From M30B80 sp965656935 (GTDB lineage Bacteria; Pseudomonadota; Alphaproteobacteria; Rhodobacterales; Rhodobacteraceae), in NCBI GenBank assembly GCA_965656935.1, contig CBFHMG010000007.1, positions 58,265-122,264 of the forward strand: a stretch of 64,000 nucleotides of DNA. Reading direction: 5' to 3'. Of the stretch, positions 46,714 through 54,762 are shown piece by piece. The notes beneath the pieces are model-generated. The model did no database searches. It was not told the DNA's origin and worked only from the letters and a program-made list of their open reading frames with translations. Position numbers and translations under genes: made by a program. Each line of letters starts with the position of its first letter. Position 1 is the first letter of the stretch.

Positions 46714-46786
46714 GGATGCACCTCGTTCAAGCTGGCGGCAGGCCGCGCAGTCGTATTATTGGAAAGATGAAACAGCGCCGAATTGG

Positions 46787-48034
46787 TCAATGCGCCACCC
46801 CCGCTGCAACGGATTCATCAATGAAACGGCCTTCGCGGAAGCGGTTCAGACCAAACTCGGCGGCCAAGGGACCAGGCTCGCCTTTGGCGATCATCTCGGC
46901 GGTGGCCCATCCCGATCCGGGGATCGCCTTGAAACCGCCTGTGCCCCAGCCGCAATTGATGAAGCAATTCTCAAGCGGGGTTTTCGAGATGATGGGTGAT
47001 CGGTCGCCCGTCATATCCACGATCCCGCCCCATTGGCGCAGCATCTTGAGACGCGAGATCATCGGGAAGGTTTCGATCAGGGCGCGCACTGTTTCCTCGA
47101 TATGTTGGAAGGAGCCGCGCTGCGTGTAATTGTTATAGCCATCCGCGCCGCCGCCAATGACCATTTCGCCCTTATCCGACTGGCTCATATAGCCATGCAC
47201 CGTATTGGCCATCACGACCACATCCATGCAAGGTTTGATCGGCTCAGAGACCAGCGCTTGAAGGGCGACGCTTTCAATCGGCAGACGGAAGCCCGCCATC
47301 TCGGCCAAGACGCCTGAATGGCCTGCCACCACGATGCCGAGCTTTTTACAGCCGATAAAGCCCTTGGAGGTCTCGACACCTTTGACGGCGCCATTTTCCG
47401 AGCGCACGTCAGTGACCTCGCATTGCTGGATGATATCCATGCCCATATCCGAGCAGGCGCGCGCATAGCCCCAAGCCACCGCATCATGGCGCGCCGTGCC
47501 GCCGCGTGCTTGCCAAAGACCACCCAGAACAGGATAGCGCGGACCGTCAATATTGATGATCGGGCAAAGCTCCTTAACCTTATCGGGGCCGATGAATTCA
47601 GTTGTGACGCCTTGCAGGCTATTGGCATGGGCCGTGCGCAGGTAGCCGCGCACCTCATGTTCCGTTTGTGCAAGCATGATCACGCCCCGCGGGCTGAACA
47701 TCACGTTATAGTTGAAATCCTGCGACATCGTCTCATAGAGCGACCTCGCTTTTTCATAAATCGCGGCGGAAGGGTCTTGCAGGTAATTCGAGCGGATAAT
47801 GGTGGTATTGCGGCCCGTATTGCCGCCCCCCAGCCAGCCTTTCTCGATCACGGCGACATTTGTAATGCCGTGGTTCTTGCCCAAGTAATAGGCCGTGGCC
47901 AGACCATGCCCGCCAGCCCCCACAATGATCGCATCGTAATGGGATTTGAGGGAGGGGCTTTTCCACGCCCTCTCCCAGCCGAGCTGGTGGCGGAAGGCCT
48001 CTTTGGCGATTGCAAAAGCAGAATAACGCGGCAT
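46787..48034 (-). CDS. soxB: Sarcosine oxidase beta subunit
   Basis: Flavoprotein subunit that binds FMN covalently and FAD, and holds the sarcosine site. 415 residues with the Rossmann motif YDAIIVGAGGHGLATAYYLG and TGRNTTIIRSNYL. The C-terminal FINCGWGTGGFKAIPGSGW is a family hallmark. Start MPRYSAFAIAKEAF. It is first in the operon soxB-soxD-soxA-soxG, the canonical order. Confidence 0.95.
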   Translation of the reverse strand: MPRYSAFAIAKEAFRHQLGWERAWKSPSLKSHYDAIIVGAGGHGLATAYYLGKNHGITNVAVIEKGWLGGGNTGRNTTIIRSNYLQDPSAAIYEKARSLYETMSQDFNYNVMFSPRGVIMLAQTEHEVRGYLRTAHANSLQGVTTEFIGPDKVKELCPIINIDGPRYPVLGGLWQARGGTARHDAVAWGYARACSDMGMDIIQQCEVTDVRSENGAVKGVETSKGFIGCKKLGIVVAGHSGVLAEMAGFRLPIESVALQALVSEPIKPCMDVVVMANTVHGYMSQSDKGEMVIGGGADGYNNYTQRGSFQHIEETVRALIETFPMISRLKMLRQWGGIVDMTGDRSPIISKTPLENCFINCGWGTGGFKAIPGSGWATAEMIAKGEPGPLAAEFGLNRFREGRFIDESVAAGVAH

Positions 48035-48221
48035 GCTTGTCTTTCCCTGAAACTCGGTCTGTCTTCGCGCGGAATGCCACGAAAGAGGATACTGCGCGCG
48101 GCATATCAAGGCCAAAATGCGACCACGCGCGAGATGGTCGCAGCCAAAGGCACGATTGCCACTTTCGATCAGGCCGACAAGGCCCTACATCTTAGGGCGA
48201 AGCAAGAGGAGAGCGGAAGAA

Positions 48222-49481
48222 ATGGGGTTCTGGATTGTCGCAGGCGCGATGTCGGCATTGGCGGCCTTGGTCATTTTTGCCGCTGTGAACAGGCAGCGCA
48301 CGGCCTCCACGCCCAATGCCGCCTATGATCTTCAGGTCTATAAGGACCAGCTGAGCGAGATCGACCGCGATCTGGACCGCGGCATCCTGAATGAGGATGA
48401 CGCCGCGCGCGCGCGCACCGAAGTGTCCCGCCGCATTCTTGAGGCCGACCGCGCCTTGCAACAGGATAAGGCCACTACCCAGATCGGCCCCAAAGGCGCG
48501 CTTGTGATTGGCGTGGCTTTGGTGGCCACGATCGGGCTGGCGCTGCTGGTCTATACCCAGCTTGGCGCGCCCGGCTACCGCGACCTGCCGATTGCCGAGC
48601 GTATCGCGCGCATCGAGGAAGGCCGCGCCGCGCGCCCAACTCAGGAACAGGCCGAGGCGGAGGTTCCCCCCATGCCACGGCTTGAGGTGAGCGACGAGCT
48701 GGAGGAGATGGTTGTCCAATTGCGCACCATCATCGAGCGCCGCCCCGATGATATCCAAGGCATTCGCCTTTTGGCGCAAAACGAAGCGCGGCTTGGCAAT
48801 TTCCGCGCAGCCCGTTTGGCGCAAGCCCGTCTGATCACCCTTTTGGGCGAGGATGTCACAGCGCTTGAGCATATTGATATGGCCGAGATGATGATCTTGG
48901 GGGCTGGTGGCTATGTCTCGCCCGAGGCGGAGACGCAGCTGCGCATTGGCTTCGAGATGGACCCGCGCAATGGCACCGCGCGCTATTATGCAGGGTTGAT
49001 GTATGCCCAACAGGGCCGCCCCGATCTGGCCTTCCCGATCTGGCGGGACCTTTTGGCCGAGAGCGAGGGTGATGCCCCTTGGGTTGAGCCGATCATGCTG
49101 CAAATCGAAGAGGTCGCTTTTCTTGCAGGCACCCAACGCGAATTGGAAAACCTGCCCCAGCCGCAACCCCCTGCAGCCCCTGCAAATGATGATTTGCGCG
49201 GCCCCTCCGCCGATCAGATCGAGGCGGCGGGTGATATGAGTGCCGAGGATCGCGGCGCGATGATCCAGAATATGGTCGCAGGTCTGGCCGAGCGTTTGGC
49301 GACCGAGGGCGGCGCGCCCGAGGAATGGGCGCAATTGATCGGCGCGCTGATCGTGCTTGGCCGCGAGGATGAGGCCCGCGCGATCTATGAGGATGCGCGC
49401 ATAACCTATGCCGATGCGCCCGAGGGTGTCATGGCCGTGATCGAGGCTGCCGCCGCCCCGCTGCTTGAGGCGACACAGTGA
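48222..49481 (+). CDS. ccmI: Cytochrome c biogenesis protein CcmI
   Basis: Apocytochrome c chaperone in the system I heme-lyase module, inner membrane. 419 residues: two transmembrane helices (about 1-20 and 88-110) around a cytosolic loop (VYKDQLSEIDRDLDRGIL), then a periplasmic TPR domain. The start MGFWIVAGA follows AGCAAGAGGAGAG. Other ccm genes are not adjacent. The stop overlaps the ruvX GTG. Confidence 0.92.
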   Translation: MGFWIVAGAMSALAALVIFAAVNRQRTASTPNAAYDLQVYKDQLSEIDRDLDRGILNEDDAARARTEVSRRILEADRALQQDKATTQIGPKGALVIGVALVATIGLALLVYTQLGAPGYRDLPIAERIARIEEGRAARPTQEQAEAEVPPMPRLEVSDELEEMVVQLRTIIERRPDDIQGIRLLAQNEARLGNFRAARLAQARLITLLGEDVTALEHIDMAEMMILGAGGYVSPEAETQLRIGFEMDPRNGTARYYAGLMYAQQGRPDLAFPIWRDLLAESEGDAPWVEPIMLQIEEVAFLAGTQRELENLPQPQPPAAPANDDLRGPSADQIEAAGDMSAEDRGAMIQNMVAGLAERLATEGGAPEEWAQLIGALIVLGREDEARAIYEDARITYADAPEGVMAVIEAAAAPLLEATQ

Positions 49482-49981
49482 TTTTCGACGATATCGAGGG
49501 CTTTGCCGCCGTCCTGCCTGCCACGGCTTGTGTAATCGGGCTGGATCTGGGCACCAAGACAATCGGTGTGGCCTTATCGGATGTGATGCAATCTGTGGCG
49601 AGCCCCACCGAGACGGTCAAGCGCAGCAAATTCACCCAAGATGCCGCGCGGCTGGCCGAAATCGCACAGGCGCGTGATGCCAAGGGCGTGATCTTGGGCC
49701 TGCCGCGCAATATGGATGGCTCCGAGGGGCCGCGCGCGCAATCGACCCGCGCTTTTGCCCGCAATCTCAGCCGCTTGCCCGCCTTCGAGGGCTGCGCGAT
49801 TGGCTTTTGGGATGAGCGCCTGTCAACGGTTGCGGCAGAGAGGGCCTTGCTGGAGGCCGATACCTCGCGCAAAAGACGGGCCGAGCTCATTGATGCGGTG
49901 GCGGCGAGCTATATATTGCAAGGAGCGCTGGATCGTATGCGCCATATCAAAGCAGAAAAGGCGCGTGCCTCTCATGAGTGA
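49478..49981 (+). CDS. ruvX: Holliday junction resolvase-like RuvX (YqgF)
   Basis: RNase H-fold nuclease for pre-16S rRNA 5' maturation or resolution. 167 residues with VIGLDLGTKTIGVALSD (catalytic Asp), GLPRNMDGSEGPRA and FWDERLSTVAAERALLEA, all YqgF hallmarks. GTG start shared with the ccmI stop. Confidence 0.94.
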   Translation: MIFDDIEGFAAVLPATACVIGLDLGTKTIGVALSDVMQSVASPTETVKRSKFTQDAARLAEIAQARDAKGVILGLPRNMDGSEGPRAQSTRAFARNLSRLPAFEGCAIGFWDERLSTVAAERALLEADTSRKRRAELIDAVAASYILQGALDRMRHIKAEKARASHE

Positions 49982-50213
49982 CAGCATCTGGAGCCGCGAC
50001 GAGATCGAGTCGCCCTGTATCAAGATCTGCGTCATCCATCCCGAGGCGCGACTTTGCACGGGCTGTTTGCGCAGCATCGACGAGATCACCCAATGGAGCC
50101 GTATGGCCCCTGAAGCGCGCCGCGATGTGATGGCCGCGCTACCCGAGCGCGCCTCGCAGCTGCAAAAGCGGCGTGGCGGGCGCGCGGGACGGGCCGTGCG
50201 CAAGGGCGCGTAG
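49974..50213 (+). CDS. DUF1289 domain protein
   Basis: 79 residues with the DUF1289 Cys pattern SPCIKICVIHPEARLCTGC and EITQW, likely a small iron-sulfur or metal-binding protein of unknown role. Starts 8 bp inside ruvX, so translationally coupled. A very basic C-terminus (KRRGGRAGRAVRK) is unusual and may bind nucleic acid. Confidence 0.88.
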   Translation: MSDSIWSRDEIESPCIKICVIHPEARLCTGCLRSIDEITQWSRMAPEARRDVMAALPERASQLQKRRGGRAGRAVRKGA

Positions 50214-50251
50214 CTCGACTTTACCTAAATTCAGCAAGTGTCTGATTTTAA

Positions 50252-51076
50252 TCAGAGACCGAATGCTTTTCTAAGCATGTTCAACGCCATCAGCATGATG
50301 AAGAAGGCAAAGAACCGCTTGAGCGGTTTGGGGTCCATCGCATGGGCCAGCTTAACCCCCCAAGGGGTGGTGATCATCGTCATGGCAACTACCAGCACGA
50401 AGGCCACCAGATTGACCTGACCGATTGTGAAAGGCGGGCGGTTCACGCCATCCCCCCCCACCAGTAGGAACCCCGCCACGGACGGCACCGCGATCACCAC
50501 GCCAAACCCCGCCGCTGTCGCCACCGCGCGGTGGATGGGCACATTGAACAAGCTCATCAAAGGCACGCCGAAAGATCCGCCGCCAATCCCCATCAAAACC
50601 GACAAAAAGCCCAAAACAGGCGATGTCACAAGCCGCCCCGCACCTGCGGGCATTGCATCGCCCAAACGCCATTCCGCGCGCCCGAAGGCCAGATAGAGGC
50701 CTACAACCACGCCCAAAACCCCGAAAATCCCCATCAGGGTTTCTGAGCGCAAGCCCGAGGCCGCGACCACGCCAAGCGCTGCCCCAATCGCAATTCCAGG
50801 CCCCCATGTCTTGAGAATGTCCCAATCCACAGCGCCTTTCTTGTGATGCCCCATCACCGAGCGCAGGGAGGTCACGATGATGGTCGCCAGCGAGGTCGCC
50901 AGACAGATTTGCATCAGTTGCGGCGAGGCATAGCCAAGCCCTTCAAAGGCAAAATAGAAGGCAGGCACAAGAATGATCCCGCCGCCCACACCAAGCAGCC
51001 CTGCAATGACGCCCGCGAAGGCGCCGATCACAAGGATCAATCCAAGCATTGGCAAAAGCGATAAGATATCAGGCAT
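50252..51076 (-). CDS. TauE/SafE-family sulfite/anion exporter
   Basis: Inner-membrane permease of 274 residues and about 8 helices. Hallmarks are GLLGVGGGIILVPAFYF and its second repeat SVLMGIGGGSFGVPLMSLF, both typical of TauE/SafE proteins that export sulfite, sulfoacetate or similar anions. Stand-alone; substrate unknown. Confidence 0.88.
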   Translation of the reverse strand: MPDILSLLPMLGLILVIGAFAGVIAGLLGVGGGIILVPAFYFAFEGLGYASPQLMQICLATSLATIIVTSLRSVMGHHKKGAVDWDILKTWGPGIAIGAALGVVAASGLRSETLMGIFGVLGVVVGLYLAFGRAEWRLGDAMPAGAGRLVTSPVLGFLSVLMGIGGGSFGVPLMSLFNVPIHRAVATAAGFGVVIAVPSVAGFLLVGGDGVNRPPFTIGQVNLVAFVLVVAMTMITTPWGVKLAHAMDPKPLKRFFAFFIMLMALNMLRKAFGL

Positions 51077-51135
51077 AGGCAGGCTCCTTTTGGAAACCTG
51101 TTATAGGCTGGCGCGCGGCAGCGCCAGATCGGATA

Positions 51136-52140
51136 TCACGCAGCGCGCTGCGTAACTTCGGCCAAAGCCTGCTCGACCAAAGCAATACCTGCCCCGTCTT
51201 TTGACGCGCCCTCGGACAGAACCCTGCGCCAGCCCCGTGCACCAGGGCGGCCCGTGAACAGCCCCAGCATATGCCGCGTGATCTGGTGCAACCGCCCGTC
51301 CGAGGCGAGGTGATCTTCGATATAGGGAAGCATCTGGCGCACGATATCCTCGGCCGATAGCCCGCGCTCAGGCTGGCCGAAAATCTCGGCATCAGCGCGC
51401 AAAAGGACCGAGGCAGGTTCGTGATAGGCCGCACGCCCGATCATCACGCCATCCAGCCCCGCCTCAAGAAAGCTCTTGGCTTGGTCCAGCGTGGTAATCC
51501 CGCCATTCACGCTGAGGTGCAGATGCGGGAATATCTCCTTCATCTGATGGACAAGCGGGTAGTCCAAAGGTGGAATATCGCGGTTTTCCTTGGGGCTGAG
51601 CCCTTGCAGCCAAGCCTTGCGCGCATGGATGGTGAAGCGGTTGACGCCAGCCGCCGAGACGCGGGCCAGAAATTCGGGCAGGACCTCTTCGGGAGTTTGA
51701 TCATCCACGCCGATCCTGCATTTCACCGTGACCTCAACGGGGCTTGCGGACATCATGGCTGCCACACAATCCGCAACCAATTCCGCCCGCTCCATCAAGA
51801 CCGCGCCGAAAAACCCTGATTGAACGCGATCCGAGGGGCAGCCGACATTGAGGTTGATCTCGTCATAGCCCCAATCCGCCGCGATCTGACAGGCCTGCGC
51901 CAGCTCCTGCGGGTCCGAGCCGCCAAGCTGCAAGGCAAGGGGATGCTCGGCCTGATCAAAGCCCAGAAGCCGCTCCCGATCGCCATGGATCACAGCAGGC
52001 GCTGTAACCATTTCGGTATAGAGCAAGGCCTCACGCGTCATCAGACGGTGAAGATAGCGACAATGGCGGTCGGTCCAATCCATCATTGGGGCCACACTTA
52101 AACGCGCCGATGAAAACCCTTTTTTTATTGGGATTTTCAT
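51136..52140 (-). CDS. dusA: tRNA-dihydrouridine synthase DusA
   Basis: FMN-dependent reduction of tRNA U20 to dihydrouridine. 334 residues with LSVAPMMDWTDRHCRYLH near the start and the catalytic Cys in NLNVGCPSDRVQSG. Start chosen at MKIPIKKGF. The 5' end is a known integration hotspot (dusA-associated integrases), and an integrase gene begins just 113 bp away, so the upstream sequence and possibly the first codons may have come with the inserted element. Confidence 0.95.
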   Translation of the reverse strand: MKIPIKKGFSSARLSVAPMMDWTDRHCRYLHRLMTREALLYTEMVTAPAVIHGDRERLLGFDQAEHPLALQLGGSDPQELAQACQIAADWGYDEINLNVGCPSDRVQSGFFGAVLMERAELVADCVAAMMSASPVEVTVKCRIGVDDQTPEEVLPEFLARVSAAGVNRFTIHARKAWLQGLSPKENRDIPPLDYPLVHQMKEIFPHLHLSVNGGITTLDQAKSFLEAGLDGVMIGRAAYHEPASVLLRADAEIFGQPERGLSAEDIVRQMLPYIEDHLASDGRLHQITRHMLGLFTGRPGARGWRRVLSEGASKDGAGIALVEQALAEVTQRAA

Positions 52141-52168
52141 ATCTTCTAAACTGTGACTTTCCATTCTA

Positions 52169-52251
52169 TTTGCACCGATATTGCACTTCTGGTTAATTGC
52201 GCGTAACACTGCTGACATAGAGGTTAATACACATCTGCACTGGATTTGCAC
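52169..52251. promoter_or_regulatory. Candidate integrase arm-site repeats between dusA and int
   Basis: TGCAC recurs as two pairs: TTTGCAC (52169-52175) with TTGCAC (52181-52186), and CTGCAC (52235-52240) with TTTGCAC (52245-52251). Each pair has an 11-bp offset, about one helical turn. GGTTAAT occurs at 52191-52197 and 52222-52228. Such short phased direct repeats beside an att site suit integrase arm or excisionase binding. Confidence 0.4.
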
Positions 52252-52252
52252 A

Positions 52253-53284
52253 TTGGCAACCATTTTTAAGACATCCGACGGCCGCTGGCGGGCTCAAGTG
52301 CGCAAGCAAGGTATGCCGTCTAAATCGCGCAACTTCACACGCAAAGCGGATGCCAACGCGTGGGCGGCACAGATGGAAGCCGCTATGTCTGGCAACGCAG
52401 GCACCATCACAGCGCCCAGCGCAATGACAATGGAAATGCTCATTCGCGCATATCAGCGAGACGTTAAAACAGGACGAACAACACGCGTGAACTTAGAGCG
52501 CATATCAAAAGCCATCGGCAGTGTGCCCGTGCGCAAGTTCAACGAAGTCACCGTGCAAACCTTTGTGGACGCCCGCATTAAAGAAGGAATCGCAGGTTCA
52601 ACCATCGCTGGCGACCTGTCCGCCCTGAGCTCAGTCCTGCGCTACGCCAGACGCGCCAAGCATATCGACATCGACGATGGCATTGCAGCCGCCGCACGGC
52701 GTGGCCTGACAGCGCGCAAGATCAGCACGCGCTCCAAGATGCGCAGCCGCATCCCCACCCCAGAAGAATTCGAGCGCGTCATTGCTCACATCGAAGCAAA
52801 CCCGCGCAACACAATACCAACTGCGCAGATAGCGCGGTTCTTGCGTCACAGCGCAATGCGGCTGAGCGAAGCCACCAGCATCACGATTGAGAACATACGG
52901 CACAACGAGGGCGCAGTGTTCCTGCCCCGCAGAAAGACGCCCACAGGGGCAGATACCGCTGCGTTGGTGCCCATCCTGCCCGAGGCTATGCAGATCCTCA
53001 CAGAAGCGTCCCAGGGGCGCTCTACAGGGCGTGTGTGGCCATACAACCCGCGCAGCATATCAACAGCCTGGGCCAGAGCCGCCGCCGCTGTCGGACTGAA
53101 GGGTTTACGCCTGCACGATATGAGACGCGCCGCCACCACAGACTTGGCAAAAATCGGGCTGAGTGCGCCGCTCATTCAAACCGTCACCGGGCACAAAAGC
53201 CTGCACAGCCTGCAGCATTACTTGGCGATATCGCCAGAAGACTTCCACAAGGCATACGCCAACGCAAAGAGGCAAAACCAATGA
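52253..53284 (+). CDS. Tyrosine recombinase/integrase, dusA-associated type
   Basis: Phage-type integrase. N-terminal DNA-binding (AP2-like) segment WRAQVRKQGMPSKSRNF, SAM-like core-binding domain, and catalytic domain with Arg in RHSAMRLSEATSIT, the HDMRR box (His-x-x-Arg), GHKSLHSLQHYL (His and nucleophile Tyr). The probable TTG start at 52253 gives MATIFKTSDGRW, which suits the family; a longer TTG frame starts at 52181. About 343 residues. Transcribed away from dusA. Confidence 0.9.
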   Translation: MATIFKTSDGRWRAQVRKQGMPSKSRNFTRKADANAWAAQMEAAMSGNAGTITAPSAMTMEMLIRAYQRDVKTGRTTRVNLERISKAIGSVPVRKFNEVTVQTFVDARIKEGIAGSTIAGDLSALSSVLRYARRAKHIDIDDGIAAAARRGLTARKISTRSKMRSRIPTPEEFERVIAHIEANPRNTIPTAQIARFLRHSAMRLSEATSITIENIRHNEGAVFLPRRKTPTGADTAALVPILPEAMQILTEASQGRSTGRVWPYNPRSISTAWARAAAAVGLKGLRLHDMRRAATTDLAKIGLSAPLIQTVTGHKSLHSLQHYLAISPEDFHKAYANAKRQNQ

Positions 53285-53673
53285 GCAAGGCCAACCCACC
53301 GCTGAACAAAATCAGGCATACCGGCGGCAACACACGCGGTGGCCTATCCCTTGGCGACTTAATTGGACGTCCATTTTTTTCAGAACAAGACGCCATCGCG
53401 GCTTTCCTCAGTGGCAACGGCAACAAAGATGAAGCCAAAGCCGCAGCTGAGGCCCGCTTAGATGAGGACCGGCGCGCTTATAAGCAAGGTAAGGGCGCTA
53501 AACGATATGCGCACTTGGATCTAGCAGAGGAAATTGCGCTGCGCCTGATAAGCGAAGGTGAATCGGAATATCAAGCCACATTGATGGCCGCCGCAGAGGC
53601 GCAGGCTGAGACAGGTAAGGAAGTTTTGGCGGAGAGCATAAAAACAAGGTTGAAACGCTCAAAAACTAATTAG
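53281..53673 (+). CDS. Hypothetical protein of the island, 130 aa
   Basis: Starts MSKANPPLNKIRHTGG with ATG overlapping the integrase stop. Mostly charged and helical with Ala/Glu/Lys-rich stretches (DEAKAAAEARLDEDRRAYK); no signal peptide or membrane segment. No family recognised. Position after int suggests control of integration or excision, which is a guess. Confidence 0.6.
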   Translation: MSKANPPLNKIRHTGGNTRGGLSLGDLIGRPFFSEQDAIAAFLSGNGNKDEAKAAAEARLDEDRRAYKQGKGAKRYAHLDLAEEIALRLISEGESEYQATLMAAAEAQAETGKEVLAESIKTRLKRSKTN

Positions 53674-53757
53674 GGTTCAGACTAACTCTGAACTCTACCG
53701 AGGTCCAAATTTGTGTGAATTATGGGGCAGGTCACTTCAATTAATGAGGGCCTGAAA

Positions 53758-54051
53758 ATGCCACGCACACCCAAAGACGTCAGCACACAAGTCGAGATCG
53801 ACCTGTTGGCGCAACTTAATCTTATCCCCGCAGAAACATTCGGCAGCCTGATTGGCCTGAACGCCGACTCCGAGCGCGTTATGCAATCACGCGGCACCCT
53901 GCCCCCGTGCATCAAATGGGGAAATCGCCGCTACTATAAGCGCGAAGCCGTTGACCAGTATTTTGCCGCCGCAGCCATCAATGTGGACAACACGCACCGC
54001 GTGGCTGAACGCGCAGCAAAGCAAGCCGCAGAAGACACCCTTCTGAAATAA
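53758..54051 (+). CDS. AlpA/excisionase-like HTH protein
   Basis: 97 residues. The central part LIPAETFGSLIGLNADSERVMQSRGTL then PPCIKWGNRRYYKREAVDQYF fits the MerR-like HTH_17/AlpA fold found in phage excisionases and satellite regulators. The start is set at ATG 53758 (MPRTPKDV) after GAGGG with 7-nt spacing; an in-frame ATG 36 bp earlier lacks one. Confidence 0.75.
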   Translation: MPRTPKDVSTQVEIDLLAQLNLIPAETFGSLIGLNADSERVMQSRGTLPPCIKWGNRRYYKREAVDQYFAAAAINVDNTHRVAERAAKQAAEDTLLK

Positions 54052-54056
54052 AAAAC

Positions 54057-54082
54057 GCCGCGCCTGATGGGACAGACGCGGC
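54057..54082 (+). other. Hairpin after the AlpA-like gene
   Basis: Six-bp stem GCCGCG/CGCGGC with a 14-nt loop directly after the stop at 54051. No T-run follows, so a weak terminator or operator at best. Confidence 0.3.
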
Positions 54083-54171
54083 TAGGGGAAGAAAGGTATG
54101 ATGCCTTAAAGTGTACTCTTTCCCACTGCACATGTCCACAGGATGCGGCCTCGAATTGAGGTCACATCGAT

Positions 54172-54762
54172 ATGACAAATACAAAACTTCACGGCTATGA
54201 GCGCGTCTCGGCGGATCGGTATTTTACCTTGGAAGCCAATCGCCTGATCCCAGCCCTGCGCCGCCACGTTGGCATCTCAGGCAAGGTTCACGAGCCAGCC
54301 GCCGGCGCGGGCCATATGAGTGATGAATTGCGGCGCATCAATGGCGTCACAGAAGTCATTGAGACAGACATCGCGCCTGACTGGAGCGCGCCATCCGTCA
54401 CCCAAATGCCAATCGAAGCCCTAGACGGCAGCATCAATCCAGATTGGGTTGTGACCAACTTGCCGTTTGCAGACCAAGACCGTCTGATGACGCACCTGCT
54501 GGCCATCTATCCATACGCCAGGCACGCCTATTTGGTGCGCGCAGCATATCTCGCGCCAGCAAAGCGCGAGGGCCTGATTCACACCAATCCGCGCTTTGCT
54601 GGCTCCATCGTCATCAGTAAGCGACCACGCTGGATTGAAAACAGCAAAGGAAGCCCGGCAGTTGACTATTGCTTCGTCGTCTTTGGAGGCCAAGGCTTCT
54701 CGGCGGCGCCCAAGCTGGCGTTTGAAAACGGCCCCGCCGTAGACTTCTGGGGGGACGTGTGA
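54172..54762 (+). CDS. Methyltransferase-like protein of the island
   Basis: 196 residues with VHEPAAGAGHM (SAM-binding motif I) near residue 40 and WVVTNLPFADQDRL, where NLPF takes the place of the N-P-P-F/Y motif of DNA/protein methyltransferases. Resembles phage-borne adenine methyltransferase-like proteins that are shorter than restriction-type enzymes and lack a recognition domain. It could be a DNA modification or a decoy enzyme. Stop overlaps the primase-helicase start. Confidence 0.65.
   Translation: MTNTKLHGYERVSADRYFTLEANRLIPALRRHVGISGKVHEPAAGAGHMSDELRRINGVTEVIETDIAPDWSAPSVTQMPIEALDGSINPDWVVTNLPFADQDRLMTHLLAIYPYARHAYLVRAAYLAPAKREGLIHTNPRFAGSIVISKRPRWIENSKGSPAVDYCFVVFGGQGFSAAPKLAFENGPAVDFWGDV

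Noticed and set aside
48192..49562. Long minus-strand frame opposite ccmI
   Set aside because: CcmI topology and motifs are clear on the plus strand; the opposite frame shows none.
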